From the NCBI RefSeq assembly GCF_028728065.1, contig NZ_CP117812.1, forward strand, positions 186,001 through 250,000: 64,000 bases of DNA, read 5' to 3'. Below the pieces are notes generated by a model. The model worked only from the letters and a program-made list of their open reading frames with translations, made no database searches and was not told the origin of the DNA. The translations under genes were made by a program, and so were the position numbers. The DNA comes from Lentisphaera profundi (GTDB taxonomy: Bacteria > Verrucomicrobiota > Lentisphaeria > Lentisphaerales > Lentisphaeraceae). Positions 50,082-59,605 of this stretch are shown piece by piece (position 1 is the first letter of the stretch; the number at the start of each line of letters is the position of its first letter).

Positions 50082-52055
50082 ATGAGTCAAGAAAAATTAA
50101 AAGAGCTTTCAGATCACATCGCAGTACTCAGTGCAGAGGGTGTTCAAGCCGCTAATTCAGGTCACCCAGGTATGCCAATGGGATGTTCAGACATCGGTAG
50201 CGTACTTTGGAGCAAGCATTTAAAACACAATCCAGCCGATTCAAACTGGTTCAACCGCGATAGATTCGTACTTTCCGCTGGTCATGGTTCTATGTTCATT
50301 TATTCGCTTTTACACCTTTTCGGTTACGACGTAAGTAAAAAAGATCTTCAAGATTTCCGTCAACTAGGTTCAAAAACTCCTGGTCACCCAGAGTTTGGTC
50401 ACACTGATGGTGTTGAAACAACGACTGGTCCTTTGGGCGCAGGCATTTCAAATGCAGTTGGTATGGCACTTGCAGCTAAAGTCCAAGGCGAAAAATTCAA
50501 TACAGCGGATCACACAATTGTTGATTCAAATATCTACGCTATCTGTGGCGACGGCTGTCTTATGGAAGGTGTTTCTTCAGAAGCGGCATCTACTGCTGGT
50601 CACCTTGGTCTTGATAACTTAGTTCTCGTGTACGATTCAAATAGCATCACAATTGAAGGCTCAACTGATCTTGCTTTCACTGAAGATGTAGCGATGCGTT
50701 TCCGCGCTTATAACTGGGAAGTTATCGAATGTAATGGTAATGATCTCGACGCGGTTGACTCGGCTTTAACTCTTGCGAAGCAATCTGATAAGCCAGTTAT
50801 CATCGTTGCGACTACTATCATTGGTAAAGGTTCACCAACGAAAGCTGGGACTCATAAAGTTCACGGTGCTCCACTAGGTGCTGAAGAAGTTTCTGGTCTT
50901 CGTGCAACACTACTTGGCGGCGAAGCTTTCGGCGTAAGTGATTCGGTAAAAGATTTCTGTGCAATAACAGCTGCCGCTGGTGCTGAAGCTCAAAAAGTTT
51001 GGGAAGCGGATTTCGCTGCTTGGTCACAAGCTAACCCTGAACTTCTTAAAGAGTGGAACGCTTACCAAAACCACGAGCTTCCTGCTGAATTCTCTTTCCC
51101 TGACTTTCCTGTCGGCGAATCAATTGCTTCACGCAAATCTTCTCACATGGTTTTAAACTCACTCGCAGCACAAGTTCCTTACCTCCTAGGTGGATCTGCT
51201 GACCTTGATTGCTCAAACCTTACTCGTTTAGATGCTGAAGGCGATATCAATACTGGTAAGTTCGATGGTCGCAACCTTCACTTTGGTGTACGTGAGCACG
51301 GTATGGGCGGAATTGTCAATGGTATGATCAACTTCGGTGGCATGCGCGTTTACTGTTCAACTTTTCTTGTTTTCGCTGACTACATGCGTCCAACGATCCG
51401 CTTGGCAGCTTTGATGAATACTCCAGCAATTTACATTTTCACTCACGATTCCTTCTTCGTAGGTGAAGATGGACCGACTCACCAACCAGTAGAGCACAAA
51501 GCGGCTCTCGAGTGTATTCCTGGCCTTACAGTTCTCCGTCCTGCTGATGCTAACGAAGTTAAAGCTGCTTGGGAAGTTGCTATCAGAAAAACTGATGGTC
51601 CTACTGCGCTTCTTATGTCTCGTCAAAACTTAACGACTCTTGCGGGTACAGTTGACAATGATGTAGCTAAAGGTGCTTACGTCGTGAAAGCTGAAAGTGG
51701 CGCTACAATTGATCTTATCCTTATGGCTTCTGGTTCAGAAGTTGATCTAGCCGTTCAAACAGCTAACAATCTCGAAGCTGATGGTAAATCAGTTCGCGTT
51801 GTGAGTATGCCTTCTTCAACTCTTTTCGAAGAGCAGAATGCTGAATACAAAGAAAGCGTCCTTCCTGGCGCAGTAAGCAGTCGTTTTGCGATTGATTACG
51901 GTTCTTCAATCAGCTGGTACCGTTACATCGGACTTCAAGGTGCTAGCCACTGCCTAGATCGTTTCGGTGAGTGTGGACCGGGTGGTAAAGTTGCAGAGTT
52001 CTTCGGTTACACTGTGGATGCTCTTACAACAGAAGTTCGCGACTACCTCGCATAA
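50082..52055 (+). CDS. tkt: Transketolase
   Basis: A 657-residue thiamine-diphosphate enzyme. Motifs in order: SGHPGMPMGCSD, HLFGYDVSKKDLQDFRQLGSKTPGHPEF (quoted in part), TGPLGAGISNAVGMAL, the TPP-binding CGDGCLMEG followed by YDSNSITIEG, and the second-domain FGVREHGMGGI with the catalytic Glu, then HDSFFVGEDGPTHQPVE. It transfers two-carbon units in the pentose phosphate pathway. Codons are rich in C-ending forms compared with neighbours, as expected for a highly expressed gene. It has its own terminator. Confidence 0.96.
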   Translation: MSQEKLKELSDHIAVLSAEGVQAANSGHPGMPMGCSDIGSVLWSKHLKHNPADSNWFNRDRFVLSAGHGSMFIYSLLHLFGYDVSKKDLQDFRQLGSKTPGHPEFGHTDGVETTTGPLGAGISNAVGMALAAKVQGEKFNTADHTIVDSNIYAICGDGCLMEGVSSEAASTAGHLGLDNLVLVYDSNSITIEGSTDLAFTEDVAMRFRAYNWEVIECNGNDLDAVDSALTLAKQSDKPVIIVATTIIGKGSPTKAGTHKVHGAPLGAEEVSGLRATLLGGEAFGVSDSVKDFCAITAAAGAEAQKVWEADFAAWSQANPELLKEWNAYQNHELPAEFSFPDFPVGESIASRKSSHMVLNSLAAQVPYLLGGSADLDCSNLTRLDAEGDINTGKFDGRNLHFGVREHGMGGIVNGMINFGGMRVYCSTFLVFADYMRPTIRLAALMNTPAIYIFTHDSFFVGEDGPTHQPVEHKAALECIPGLTVLRPADANEVKAAWEVAIRKTDGPTALLMSRQNLTTLAGTVDNDVAKGAYVVKAESGATIDLILMASGSEVDLAVQTANNLEADGKSVRVVSMPSSTLFEEQNAEYKESVLPGAVSSRFAIDYGSSISWYRYIGLQGASHCLDRFGECGPGGKVAEFFGYTVDALTTEVRDYLA

Positions 52056-52085
52056 GAATTTCTTTCGCACTTTGAAAAGTGTTTA

Positions 52086-52111
52086 AAAGGTCGGCGTAAA
52101 AGCCGGCCTTT
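52086..52111 (+). terminator. Rho-independent terminator after tkt
   Basis: AAAGGTCGGC pairs with GCCGGCCTTT around a short loop (one T-G pair) and a T-run follows. It begins 31 nt after the stop. Confidence 0.85.
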
Positions 52112-52201
52112 TTCTATTTTTAGGCCTGCCGATGTGGAATAAATGGCGAGATCAGCTTTATTATCAAAAAATTATTAAAGTCTAACAGGAACACAAAAGA
52201 T

Positions 52202-53839
52202 ATGAGCTATCACGCCGATACCGTGCACGGTGAATCCATTCGCATTACGGGCCATATTCCCGAAGATAAACCTTGTTTTGTCATTTCATGTAATCGCGGC
52301 GAAATTGCTGCCGATACTTTACGTGCTGCCAAAGAAATCATGAAGCCCCATGTACTCACAGCCACACTGCATACTGCAGGTGATGCTCAGTACCCTTACG
52401 TTGAGCAATCCGAGTACCACATTTGTATTGGTCCAGATAACTTCACTCCCGAGCAAGTTGCTGCGGGTCGCGCAAAAACTCCTTACATGGATATCCCTAC
52501 TTTATTGACGGCTTGTGGTATTGTCCGCAAAATCGGCGAAGATCTCTTCGGCAAAGACGGTTTCAAAATTGGCGTTCATCCTGGTTATGGCATGCTTTCA
52601 GAAGAACCTGAATTCGCTAAAGCGATTGTTGATGAAGGTTATATCTTCATTGGTCCAGGTGAAAAAACTCAAGCAATGATGGGCCCGAAAGATAATGCCC
52701 GTGATTTAGCGATTGAATCAGGCTTACAAGTTGTTCCAGGTGCGGGTGATATTCGCACCGTAGAAGATGCGCTAAAAGCTCACAAGAAAATGATTACTGA
52801 TAGTCCCGAACTCGCCGATCGTCGCTTCCGCTTAAAAGCGGTTGCAGGTGGTGGTGGTCGTGGTCAGATCATTTTTAAAGGTGCAGAAGAATTGCCCGCA
52901 AAATTTGAAGAAGTTCAGAATATTTCTTACGCACTTGGCTGGCCTTCTCATTTCGTGATGGAACTCAATATCGAAGTTTCCCGTCATTACGAAATTCAAC
53001 TTTTCAAAGACCTGACTTTTTATGGTCGTGAATGTACGCTTATGCGTTCATCGCAAAAAGAGATCGAAGAATTCTTAGCGCCAGAAAGTTTAATGGACAC
53101 CGATCCTATTGCCGCTAAGCAAGTCGAAAAAATGCTTTTAGCTGCCCCTAAATTGGCTCGCTTATGTGACTTAGATTCTGTTTCAACACTCGAATGTATT
53201 TACGATGAAGAATCTCAGAACTTATATTTCCTCGAAATGAATACGCGTATTCAGGTTGAGCACCCAGTGACAAACCTCGCTACGGGTATTGACTTGCTAA
53301 GATCGCAAATCCTTTACGGCTTTGGCGCACCTATCACTCTTAAACAAGAAGATGTGGAATTCCGCGGTCACTCAATTGAAGCAAGAATTACCAACCTTGA
53401 CCCGTATAGCAAAACTTACGGTCCCATGGGCGGTAAAACTATCGAGCGCTACCTACCTCCAAAAAGAACGGATCGTATGCGTCATTATGGCTATGTGAAT
53501 AGTGGTAATACTCTTACCAGTTTTGACCCGATGTTTGCGAAATTATTAGGTCGTGGTCACGATCGTCAAGAAGCGATAGAAGCTCTCTTCCGTGCGCTCT
53601 CTGAGTTTATTGTAGAAGGTCCTGCCTTCCGTCACAATATTCCTCATCAGCTCTTTGTGATTTGTCACCCAAAATTCCTTGAGCGTGATTATAATTCCGA
53701 GACGATGGACGAAATTCGTGAGCTCTTCTTAGAGAAGTTTGTCCCTTTCTTTGACGAAAAATTCGGCAAAGAGAATCGTTATCATTCTCCTATTGTAGCC
53801 GATGCAGTCAATCTTTTCTACGGACAGCACTTCCACTAA
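52202..53839 (+). CDS. Biotin carboxylase-like ATP-grasp enzyme
   Basis: A 545-residue ATP-grasp protein related to AccC and the N-terminal half of pyruvate carboxylase: GVHPGYGMLSEEPEFAKA, FIGPGEKTQAMMGPKD, the glycine-rich KAVAGGGGRGQ, EMNTRIQVEHPVTNLATGIDLL and GHSIEARITNLDP. It is about 95 residues longer than AccC. There is no biotin-carrier or carboxyltransferase domain, so it would need partners encoded elsewhere. ATP-dependent carboxylation of biotin is the family reaction. A kinase gene starts 3 nt after its stop, so they are co-translated. Confidence 0.82.
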   Translation: MSYHADTVHGESIRITGHIPEDKPCFVISCNRGEIAADTLRAAKEIMKPHVLTATLHTAGDAQYPYVEQSEYHICIGPDNFTPEQVAAGRAKTPYMDIPTLLTACGIVRKIGEDLFGKDGFKIGVHPGYGMLSEEPEFAKAIVDEGYIFIGPGEKTQAMMGPKDNARDLAIESGLQVVPGAGDIRTVEDALKAHKKMITDSPELADRRFRLKAVAGGGGRGQIIFKGAEELPAKFEEVQNISYALGWPSHFVMELNIEVSRHYEIQLFKDLTFYGRECTLMRSSQKEIEEFLAPESLMDTDPIAAKQVEKMLLAAPKLARLCDLDSVSTLECIYDEESQNLYFLEMNTRIQVEHPVTNLATGIDLLRSQILYGFGAPITLKQEDVEFRGHSIEARITNLDPYSKTYGPMGGKTIERYLPPKRTDRMRHYGYVNSGNTLTSFDPMFAKLLGRGHDRQEAIEALFRALSEFIVEGPAFRHNIPHQLFVICHPKFLERDYNSETMDEIRELFLEKFVPFFDEKFGKENRYHSPIVADAVNLFYGQHFH

Positions 53840-53842
53840 AAC

Positions 53843-54898
53843 GTGGCCGCAGCTCAAAGACAGATAGGTCCCTATAAAATCATCGGTCGCCCACTGGGCA
53901 CCGGTGGTATGGCGACTGTATACCGCGTAGACGATGGTAGCGGTCAGCATGCCGCTCTCAAAGTTCTTCACGCTCACCTCAATCGTGAACAAAAAGTTGT
54001 TAAACGCTTTAAGCAGGAATTTGCCATTGGTCAAAAGATGGCTCACTTCAATAATTTTGTTAATATGCGGACTTTGGAAAAAGTCGATAATTCCTGGTGC
54101 ATTCTCATGCAGCTCGTCGAGGGTAAGACTTTGGAGCACCGTTTGCTCGAAATTCCCCAAGCGATTGCGGTGGTCGCAAGCTTAGCCAATGCCCTGCATA
54201 GTTTTCATGGCAAAGGCCTTGTTCACCGTGATATAAAACCAGAGAACATAATTTTAAGTCATGCCGGCGAACTGAAAATTATGGACTATGGCATTACCCG
54301 TGAACTAGCCAATAATATGACCCGTACAGGTACGGCCATGGGAACACTGCTCTACATGTCTCCGGAGCAATTAAAAGCGGAAAAATCACTTGATCACCGA
54401 GCTGATATTTATTCTTTAGGCGTTATTTTTTATCGTCTGCTAAGTAAACGCGACCCCCAGGCTTTAAGTAATAAAGCAGAATATGTGCAAGTCATGGATA
54501 GTCGACTGAAGAGAAAGATGCGTCCACTTCCGGGCATCAAAGACGAAAAATTAAATAATTTGCTTGAGCGCATGATGGCGATGGATCCCAATGATCGCCC
54601 CAAAGATTGCAAAGTACTCGTGAGTGAATTACAGAAGCTTTCTGCCACTCCCAGTAATATTAAAAAAGTTCTTAGCGCAATAGCTAAAGAAGAGCCGAAG
54701 AAAACTAAGGCAGCCAGTAAAGCAAGCCCAAAAGTCAATAAGACAATTCAGCGTGCAGCTACTAAGAATGAGGCAAAAAAGGCGCCAGCCACTTTTATTA
54801 TGATTGGTTTCATTATTTTTGTTTTGGCCTTTGCAGGGCTTTATTTCTTTGGTCCGCAGCAACTCCGTGACGAATTACAAAAAATAGTCTCTGGATAA
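53843..54898 (+). CDS. Canonical Hanks-type Ser/Thr kinase with C-terminal membrane anchor
   Basis: A 351-residue kinase with GTG start 3 nt after the carboxylase stop. All standard motifs are present: G-T-G-G-M-A-T-V-Y, A-A-L-K with the normal lysine, HRDIKPENI, DYG in place of DFG, and GTLLYMSPEQL. A lysine/alanine-rich linker (about 275-320) leads to one hydrophobic segment (FIMIGFIIFVLAFAGLYFF) near the C-terminus, with only a short tail beyond. It thus lacks a large outside sensor. It is a useful contrast to the two lysine-shifted kinases in this window. ftsA follows after 102 nt. Confidence 0.9.
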   Translation: MAAAQRQIGPYKIIGRPLGTGGMATVYRVDDGSGQHAALKVLHAHLNREQKVVKRFKQEFAIGQKMAHFNNFVNMRTLEKVDNSWCILMQLVEGKTLEHRLLEIPQAIAVVASLANALHSFHGKGLVHRDIKPENIILSHAGELKIMDYGITRELANNMTRTGTAMGTLLYMSPEQLKAEKSLDHRADIYSLGVIFYRLLSKRDPQALSNKAEYVQVMDSRLKRKMRPLPGIKDEKLNNLLERMMAMDPNDRPKDCKVLVSELQKLSATPSNIKKVLSAIAKEEPKKTKAASKASPKVNKTIQRAATKNEAKKAPATFIMIGFIIFVLAFAGLYFFGPQQLRDELQKIVSG

Positions 54899-55000
54899 AG
54901 TTATTTTCATTGATCTTTTTAGAGTCACTGAATTGATTAAATAAGTCTCGAAAGTTACAATGAAGCAGACTTAAAAACTATCTGCGAGCAAGCTTCCCAC

Positions 55001-56263
55001 ATGTCATCAAAAAAAACGCCAGTAATCTGTGCCCTCGATTTGGGTTCTATGAATATTCGCGTGATTTTAGCCGAAGTCGTCGAAGGAAAACCGCGCTTGC
55101 TTTCTTGTGCGAGTCGCCCATCACTTAAGATCAATAATGGTGATATCCAAGTCGTACAAGTTGTAGGTGAACAACTTCTCTTGGCACTTCAGCACGCAGA
55201 AGAATTAGCCCATGATGTGAATATTGATCACGTCTATGTGAATATTTCTGGAAGTGGCTTACATACCGATCTCGCCAATGCGAATGTCTATATATCTGAT
55301 ACTGAGGGCGTCGTTACTGCAGAAGCCATACGTGAATTAGATATTTTGATAAACGATCACAAAATCCCAGCGAACCGCGAATTACTCTGTGTGGAGTTTT
55401 GTAAATTTTTCATTGATAATCAAAAAGAAGTGCTCGATCCTACAGGACAAGTGGCGGTCGCACTTTCTTGTGATGGCGTCATCGTTAGTGCCGACCAAAA
55501 TTATGTCGGTGGTGTACGTCGACTCATTAAAGAAAACTTGGGACGCGATATCATGCGCTTATTGCCCAGTAGCCGAGTCCTTCCTCATGCTTTTCAAAAT
55601 ACTCAAGATCCTGATCGTGGAACTCTGTGCTTAAACTTAGGTTATGGAACGCTGGATTACTCAGTTTATAAAGGCAATAAGCAATACCTCAATACTTTGC
55701 CTATTGGCTTGGATCATATTTGTATGGACCTCGCCGAATGTTTCGACCTTCATTCAAAAGAATCAGAAAAACTTTTAAAAGCTTATATCGAAGTCTATGG
55801 ATCTTTGCCTGAAGGCGAAGATGGCATGATAGAACTTAAAGGTCTACCAGGAACTGCCCCACGACGTGTATCGCTACAATCAGTCGAAAAAGTGGTGGTT
55901 GCCCGTCTAGGTGAAATGCTTGCATTTGTTTGGCACGATATCTGTCATGCAAAAAAAGATAGCTCAGTGAGTGCCGTGCTCATCACTGGCGGTGGCGCCA
56001 AGCTACAAGTTTTAGAACGTTTGATTCCCGAAGTCATGGGACTGAATTTAAGCAAAGCTCACTACGAGCCTCAATACATACTTCCCGACATGCGTGATGA
56101 ACCCGAACTCTGGGCAAATTGTCTTGGAACGCTCGTTTCTGGTGCCCGTGATTATGAAGTGAGTGTAAGTAAAGGTAACATGCCCATCGCTAGTCAGTTC
56201 ATTGCAGAATTCCGACGTGTCGGTGGCTTAGTGACAGACATCTTCTCCCACCTTAAGTGGTAG
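55001..56263 (+). CDS. ftsA: Cell division protein FtsA
   Basis: A 420-residue actin-fold ATPase: ICALDLGSMNIRVILAEV (phosphate 1), VYVNISGSGLHT (1C domain), LNLGYGTLDYSVYKG (phosphate 2), VLITGGGAKLQVLERLIPEVMG (adenosine site), and a C-terminal amphipathic helix GGLVTDIFSHLKW that would bind the membrane. FtsA tethers FtsZ to the membrane. Usually it sits with ftsQ and ftsZ in the dcw cluster; here no division gene is adjacent, only a membrane-anchored kinase. The phosphate 2 loop has L-G-Y-G-T in place of the usual D-x-G-x-G-T. Confidence 0.88.
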   Translation: MSSKKTPVICALDLGSMNIRVILAEVVEGKPRLLSCASRPSLKINNGDIQVVQVVGEQLLLALQHAEELAHDVNIDHVYVNISGSGLHTDLANANVYISDTEGVVTAEAIRELDILINDHKIPANRELLCVEFCKFFIDNQKEVLDPTGQVAVALSCDGVIVSADQNYVGGVRRLIKENLGRDIMRLLPSSRVLPHAFQNTQDPDRGTLCLNLGYGTLDYSVYKGNKQYLNTLPIGLDHICMDLAECFDLHSKESEKLLKAYIEVYGSLPEGEDGMIELKGLPGTAPRRVSLQSVEKVVVARLGEMLAFVWHDICHAKKDSSVSAVLITGGGAKLQVLERLIPEVMGLNLSKAHYEPQYILPDMRDEPELWANCLGTLVSGARDYEVSVSKGNMPIASQFIAEFRRVGGLVTDIFSHLKW

Positions 56264-56314
56264 TATGTTCCTAAGTTTATAAGCCTCAAAAAATAGAGAT
56301 TGATCAAAGTTTGT

Positions 56315-57589
56315 CTATGTTTTTTTCCTAAAGATAACTCTAGAAGAAATGAAAATCAGGACTACTAAGCCCATAAAAAAACTTAGGGAAAGACAAAAAT
56401 CATGCCTAAGGCTTTTAGAGATATTATGAGCTAGTAGGGATATAATGATTGCGCTAAGACTTGCTAACCATAGTATGAATAAGAGTTTATTGATTTCGAT
56501 TTTATGTTTTGTCAGTCTAAGTACATGGTAAAATACAATCAAGAAAATCAGCCAAGAAATAAAAGCAATGAGGACATCCAACAATAAAGAAGGGGGAGTT
56601 TTTTTTACTATTGATTGAATCGAGTGGCTCATAACAAGACAAATCAAAGCCATGAAGAAAGAATAACTTTTGATGATCATAGAAAATGATAAGGTACTAA
56701 AAACTTTTCTTTGTTTTAAAAAGTGAGGTAGTAAAAGCATCCCCTGAATAAGCCGACTAAAATCACCATCAATGATGATGGCTTTAAGTTGATTTTTAAT
56801 TTGGACAACTTTGCTGATAAAATACTTACCAAGAGCTTTGATCTTATCTTTAGACCTAGCAATCACCTTATTAATAAAAATGAAAGAAACGGTATTTTCA
56901 TCCAGTACTTCGATAGAGGGGCTATTAGCTTCATCATTCTCAAAAGAATCTGGGCGTATTTGTTTTAGACGTGCCATGATCAGAAAGTAGAGCGAGGGAC
57001 CAAACGCAAAAACCATGACTGCGAAGCCACAGATAATACCAATAAAATTCATCCAGTCTGCACAACAGGTTTTCCTACCCCGAATAGTGATATGAACTCC
57101 AAGTGCGATGATAAGTTCTAGCGCACTTCCAGACCATAAGTATGTTTGAATTTTTTTGACTTTATCTTGAGCCTTAACTTTTGATGTGACCCGATAAAAG
57201 TACCACGACCAAAAAACCCAAAAAATCACTATGATCAATACTGTGCTTACAAAAAAGAAATCCTTAACGAATACGATTAGAAAAAGAGTACCCATAAGTA
57301 AACCAAAAATGAGTAAGGCCATCATGAATGCTGCAGAAATTATGGTGAAATGAATAGAGCGTTGGGGGATGTGTCGTTTTTTACTAATGGCAACGGGAAG
57401 ACGAAGCATAGTGAATTGGGCGATGCCAAATGCAAAGATGATAAGAAAAAAAAGCCAAATTTCATCATTCTTGAATGGGAAATGGAATAATCCCCTTTTA
57501 TTAGGAAACGCAAGAGCTTCAAGAGCAGGGAAACACAGCGCTAAAATCAAACAGTAGACTAAGGCAACAACTAAGGACCAGTGCTTCAT
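56315..57589 (-). CDS. Polytopic membrane protein of unknown function
   Basis: A 424-residue protein with about 10 hydrophobic segments in two groups (residues 1-225 and 305-420), separated by a charged cytosolic-looking stretch (about 225-300). A GRKTCCADWMNFIGI segment with a Cys pair lies between helices of the first group; comparable R-x-x-C-C segments occur in unclassified membrane proteins of PVC bacteria. No transporter motif is visible. It is convergent with ftsA and follows a lipoprotein gene on the same strand. Confidence 0.7.
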   Translation of the reverse strand: MKHWSLVVALVYCLILALCFPALEALAFPNKRGLFHFPFKNDEIWLFFLIIFAFGIAQFTMLRLPVAISKKRHIPQRSIHFTIISAAFMMALLIFGLLMGTLFLIVFVKDFFFVSTVLIIVIFWVFWSWYFYRVTSKVKAQDKVKKIQTYLWSGSALELIIALGVHITIRGRKTCCADWMNFIGIICGFAVMVFAFGPSLYFLIMARLKQIRPDSFENDEANSPSIEVLDENTVSFIFINKVIARSKDKIKALGKYFISKVVQIKNQLKAIIIDGDFSRLIQGMLLLPHFLKQRKVFSTLSFSMIIKSYSFFMALICLVMSHSIQSIVKKTPPSLLLDVLIAFISWLIFLIVFYHVLRLTKHKIEINKLLFILWLASLSAIIISLLAHNISKSLRHDFCLSLSFFMGLVVLIFISSRVIFRKKT

Positions 57590-57664
57590 AAAGGAGGGCT
57601 TTGGAAAGAATTTAAGATGAGAGAAAGCTTAAAATAACAATAAAGATATTTATGATTTACTTCA

Positions 57665-58534
57665 TTATTTCTTTACCTCTCCAATTAACTTGCTTCGACC
57701 GTGATAATCAGCAAATGCCCAGCCTTTAAACTGATTATTTTCATAGTAGTAATGAATAGTCACATCAAAATCATTAATTTGATTAAATAAATTAATATAT
57801 ATGAAATCATGAGGGCCTTTGCTAGCTGTAATAACAGCCTTGTTTTGTATTTTAACATTTGACTTTATATCTGCCACTACATCATTAATGTTATTTTTTC
57901 TAAATATTATTTCATAATTTCTCTCTAAACTAAAGTTTCTTTGAGTAAGTGACTCACCTTTAATTCGATAATCACTTTTTTTAAAATTAATTTTTAGTTC
58001 GAATAAAATCTTCTCATCTTTGACGATGTATAAATCTTGATAAAAACTATTTTTAAATTTTTTATTTGAGAGACCCTTGAAAGTGTTTTTGTAATCATCA
58101 AGAAAAACTTCGAATTGTATTAGTTGTGCCAAAAGCTTTTTTTGACTATCACTATCAAAATTTTTCGATGACAAAATATTTAAAACCTTATCAAATTCAT
58201 GCTGAAGATCTGTTATATACTGTTCAAGTAATGTTTCCGAAATATATCGCTGATTATCATCAAACTTAATCGCATCGTCGAAAAAATATTTATAATTATC
58301 TATTTTGTTATGGGCATCAGCTAATGTACCTTTAACAGTACTAGACATGCCATCAGCAGTGGCTTCTTCAGTTAATACATATTTTGCAATACGAGTCTGT
58401 TTTTTTAAAATTGAAGTATAATCATCTATCATTTCATAAGAATATTTTAAATCATTGCCATTTTTAGAAGTGCAAGAATTTAAAATAAAAACAGTAGCTA
58501 TAAGCAAAAGTATTTTAACAATTTTTTGTATCAT
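57665..58534 (-). CDS. Lipoprotein of unknown function
   Basis: A 289-residue protein from the ATG at 58534: MIQKIVKILLLIATVFILNS then Cys (lipobox L-N-S-C). The earlier in-frame ATG at 58591 gives a His-rich start inside the previous gene's repeat and is unlikely. The mature part is Lys/Asn-rich, AT-biased and mostly helical, then beta-rich at the end. Not recognised. It starts 8 nt after a small gene encoding a proline-tailed protein. Confidence 0.65.
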   Translation of the reverse strand: MIQKIVKILLLIATVFILNSCTSKNGNDLKYSYEMIDDYTSILKKQTRIAKYVLTEEATADGMSSTVKGTLADAHNKIDNYKYFFDDAIKFDDNQRYISETLLEQYITDLQHEFDKVLNILSSKNFDSDSQKKLLAQLIQFEVFLDDYKNTFKGLSNKKFKNSFYQDLYIVKDEKILFELKINFKKSDYRIKGESLTQRNFSLERNYEIIFRKNNINDVVADIKSNVKIQNKAVITASKGPHDFIYINLFNQINDFDVTIHYYYENNQFKGWAFADYHGRSKLIGEVKK

Positions 58535-58541
58535 TTTTTCT

Positions 58542-58775
58542 TCATGGCAGTGGAGGTGGAGGTGGAGGTGAACACTGTTGGCCGATCGCAAAACTCCTAT
58601 TGGCCGCTTGTTGTATAGACATATCTCCTATGTATAACAGAGATAATTGAGCAGTAGAGTAAGTTTCAAGAAGGCTATATAGCTCATCTGCGGTTGTATT
58701 TGAAGTATAAATGACTTCCACCATTACAAAGTCATTTTTAAAATTACATGGGTAAGATATATATTTATTATTCAT
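58542..58775 (-). CDS. Small hypothetical protein with proline-repeat tail
   Basis: A 77-residue protein from the ATG at 58775 (AAGGTATAT upstream); an earlier ATG at 58811 is possible. VMVEVIYTSNTTADELYSLLETY followed by LSLLYIGDMS resembles the small beta-alpha-beta unit at the C-terminus of ExbD/TolR proteins, weakly. The end reads Q-Q-C-S then six prolines, L-P, encoded by three GGAGGT hexamers (plus strand) that could change number by slippage. It lies 8 nt before the lipoprotein gene. Confidence 0.45.
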   Translation of the reverse strand: MNNKYISYPCNFKNDFVMVEVIYTSNTTADELYSLLETYSTAQLSLLYIGDMSIQQAANRSFAIGQQCSPPPPPPLP

Positions 58776-58840
58776 ATATACCTTACCTTTGTCCAATAAG
58801 ATTAAATTCAAAGGCCAAGCCCTAGGGTTAAGTTGAAAAA

Positions 58841-59136
58841 CTAACTCGTCCTATGAAGCCGGTAAAATGAACGAGAAGCAAGCTTTCCTCTTTGCACCTC
58901 ATCACGTTGCGGAAGAACTCTACGATCTCAAAAAAGACCCGCACGAGATCAACAACCTTGCAAAAGATTCCGAGTACGCTTCTACGCTGAAAGAGCACCA
59001 AGTGATCCTTACTAAATGGATTAAGGCCACTGATGACCAAGGTCAGTACGACGAAACTGTTCCTTTCTTGAAAGGTGTTTTATCACAATGGTCCGACGCT
59101 GCAGTTAACCCTGAGTACGCGAAAGCTAGAAAATAA
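58841..59136 (+). pseudogene. C-terminal fragment of a sulfatase
   Basis: The frame NSSYEAGKMNEKQAFLFAPH then AEELYDLKKDPHEINNLAKD matches the last ~95 residues of family S1 sulfatases, where E-L-Y-D-L-x-x-D-P-x-E-x-x-N-L-A is the C-terminal hallmark. It has a natural end (PEYAKARK, stop 59136), but an in-frame stop lies just upstream and there is no catalytic domain. The ATG at 58867 is internal. It is the remainder of a deleted or rearranged sulfatase gene. Confidence 0.8.
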
Positions 59137-59137
59137 T

Positions 59138-59344
59138 CAATATAGAATCGGTTCCTGTTTCTATAAAAAAAACCATGCCGACATGGGGGAAGTTACATTA
59201 CCCCACTTTACTTCAATTTTAGACATTATCACGACACCAATTCAAGCTGCTATTGTAGATCCTTTCAATATGAAAGACGATAGACAAAAACGGAAAGCTG
59301 CCAAAGAACTAAATGAAAACAAAGATAGATTTCAGGGTTATTAA
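59138..59344 (+). pseudogene. Possible C-terminal remnant of a small lipoprotein-like gene
   Basis: An open frame directly after the sulfatase fragment encodes GEVTLPHFTSILDIITTPIQ, then AAIVDPFNMKDDRQKRKAAKEL and a stop. An ATG lies at 59183 with no clear ribosome site. The hydrophobic centre and charged tail look protein-like; I do not recognise it with confidence. It could be a remnant or a chance frame. Confidence 0.3.
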
Positions 59345-59605
59345 AAACAACACCTAACCATGAGCTGCAGAGGAATTTCTTCACTTCGCTCGAAATCCCT
59401 AATCTCGGTCGTTATGATAGGCTCGTACCTTCAGCACGATCATGTTACTATTGATACTACCTGTGACGCTGCTTCGCTTGTCACAGGTTAAAATAGCACG
59501 ATGCCCACGGCATGTGAAATACTTAAGTTCCCACTCCTTACGGAGAGTTCGAGAATCTTACCAGACAAGCAAACTAAACGCATCCGCCTGTGCGGCGAGC
59601 ACCCT
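59345..59605. other. Gene-free stretch with a perfect 9-bp hairpin
   Basis: ACCTGTGAC (59459-59467) and GTCACAGGT (59480-59488) form a perfect stem around a 12-nt loop. It has no U-run, so it is not a simple terminator. Further on, ATCCGCCTGTGCGGCGAG (about 59581-59598) resembles ATCCGCCTGACTGGCAAG in the gene-free stretch at 18420. No gene is seen. Confidence 0.45.

Noticed and set aside
58547-58570. Tandem GGAGGT units as a CRISPR-like array
   Set aside because: Simple microsatellite inside a coding end; no repeat-spacer structure here or anywhere in the window.
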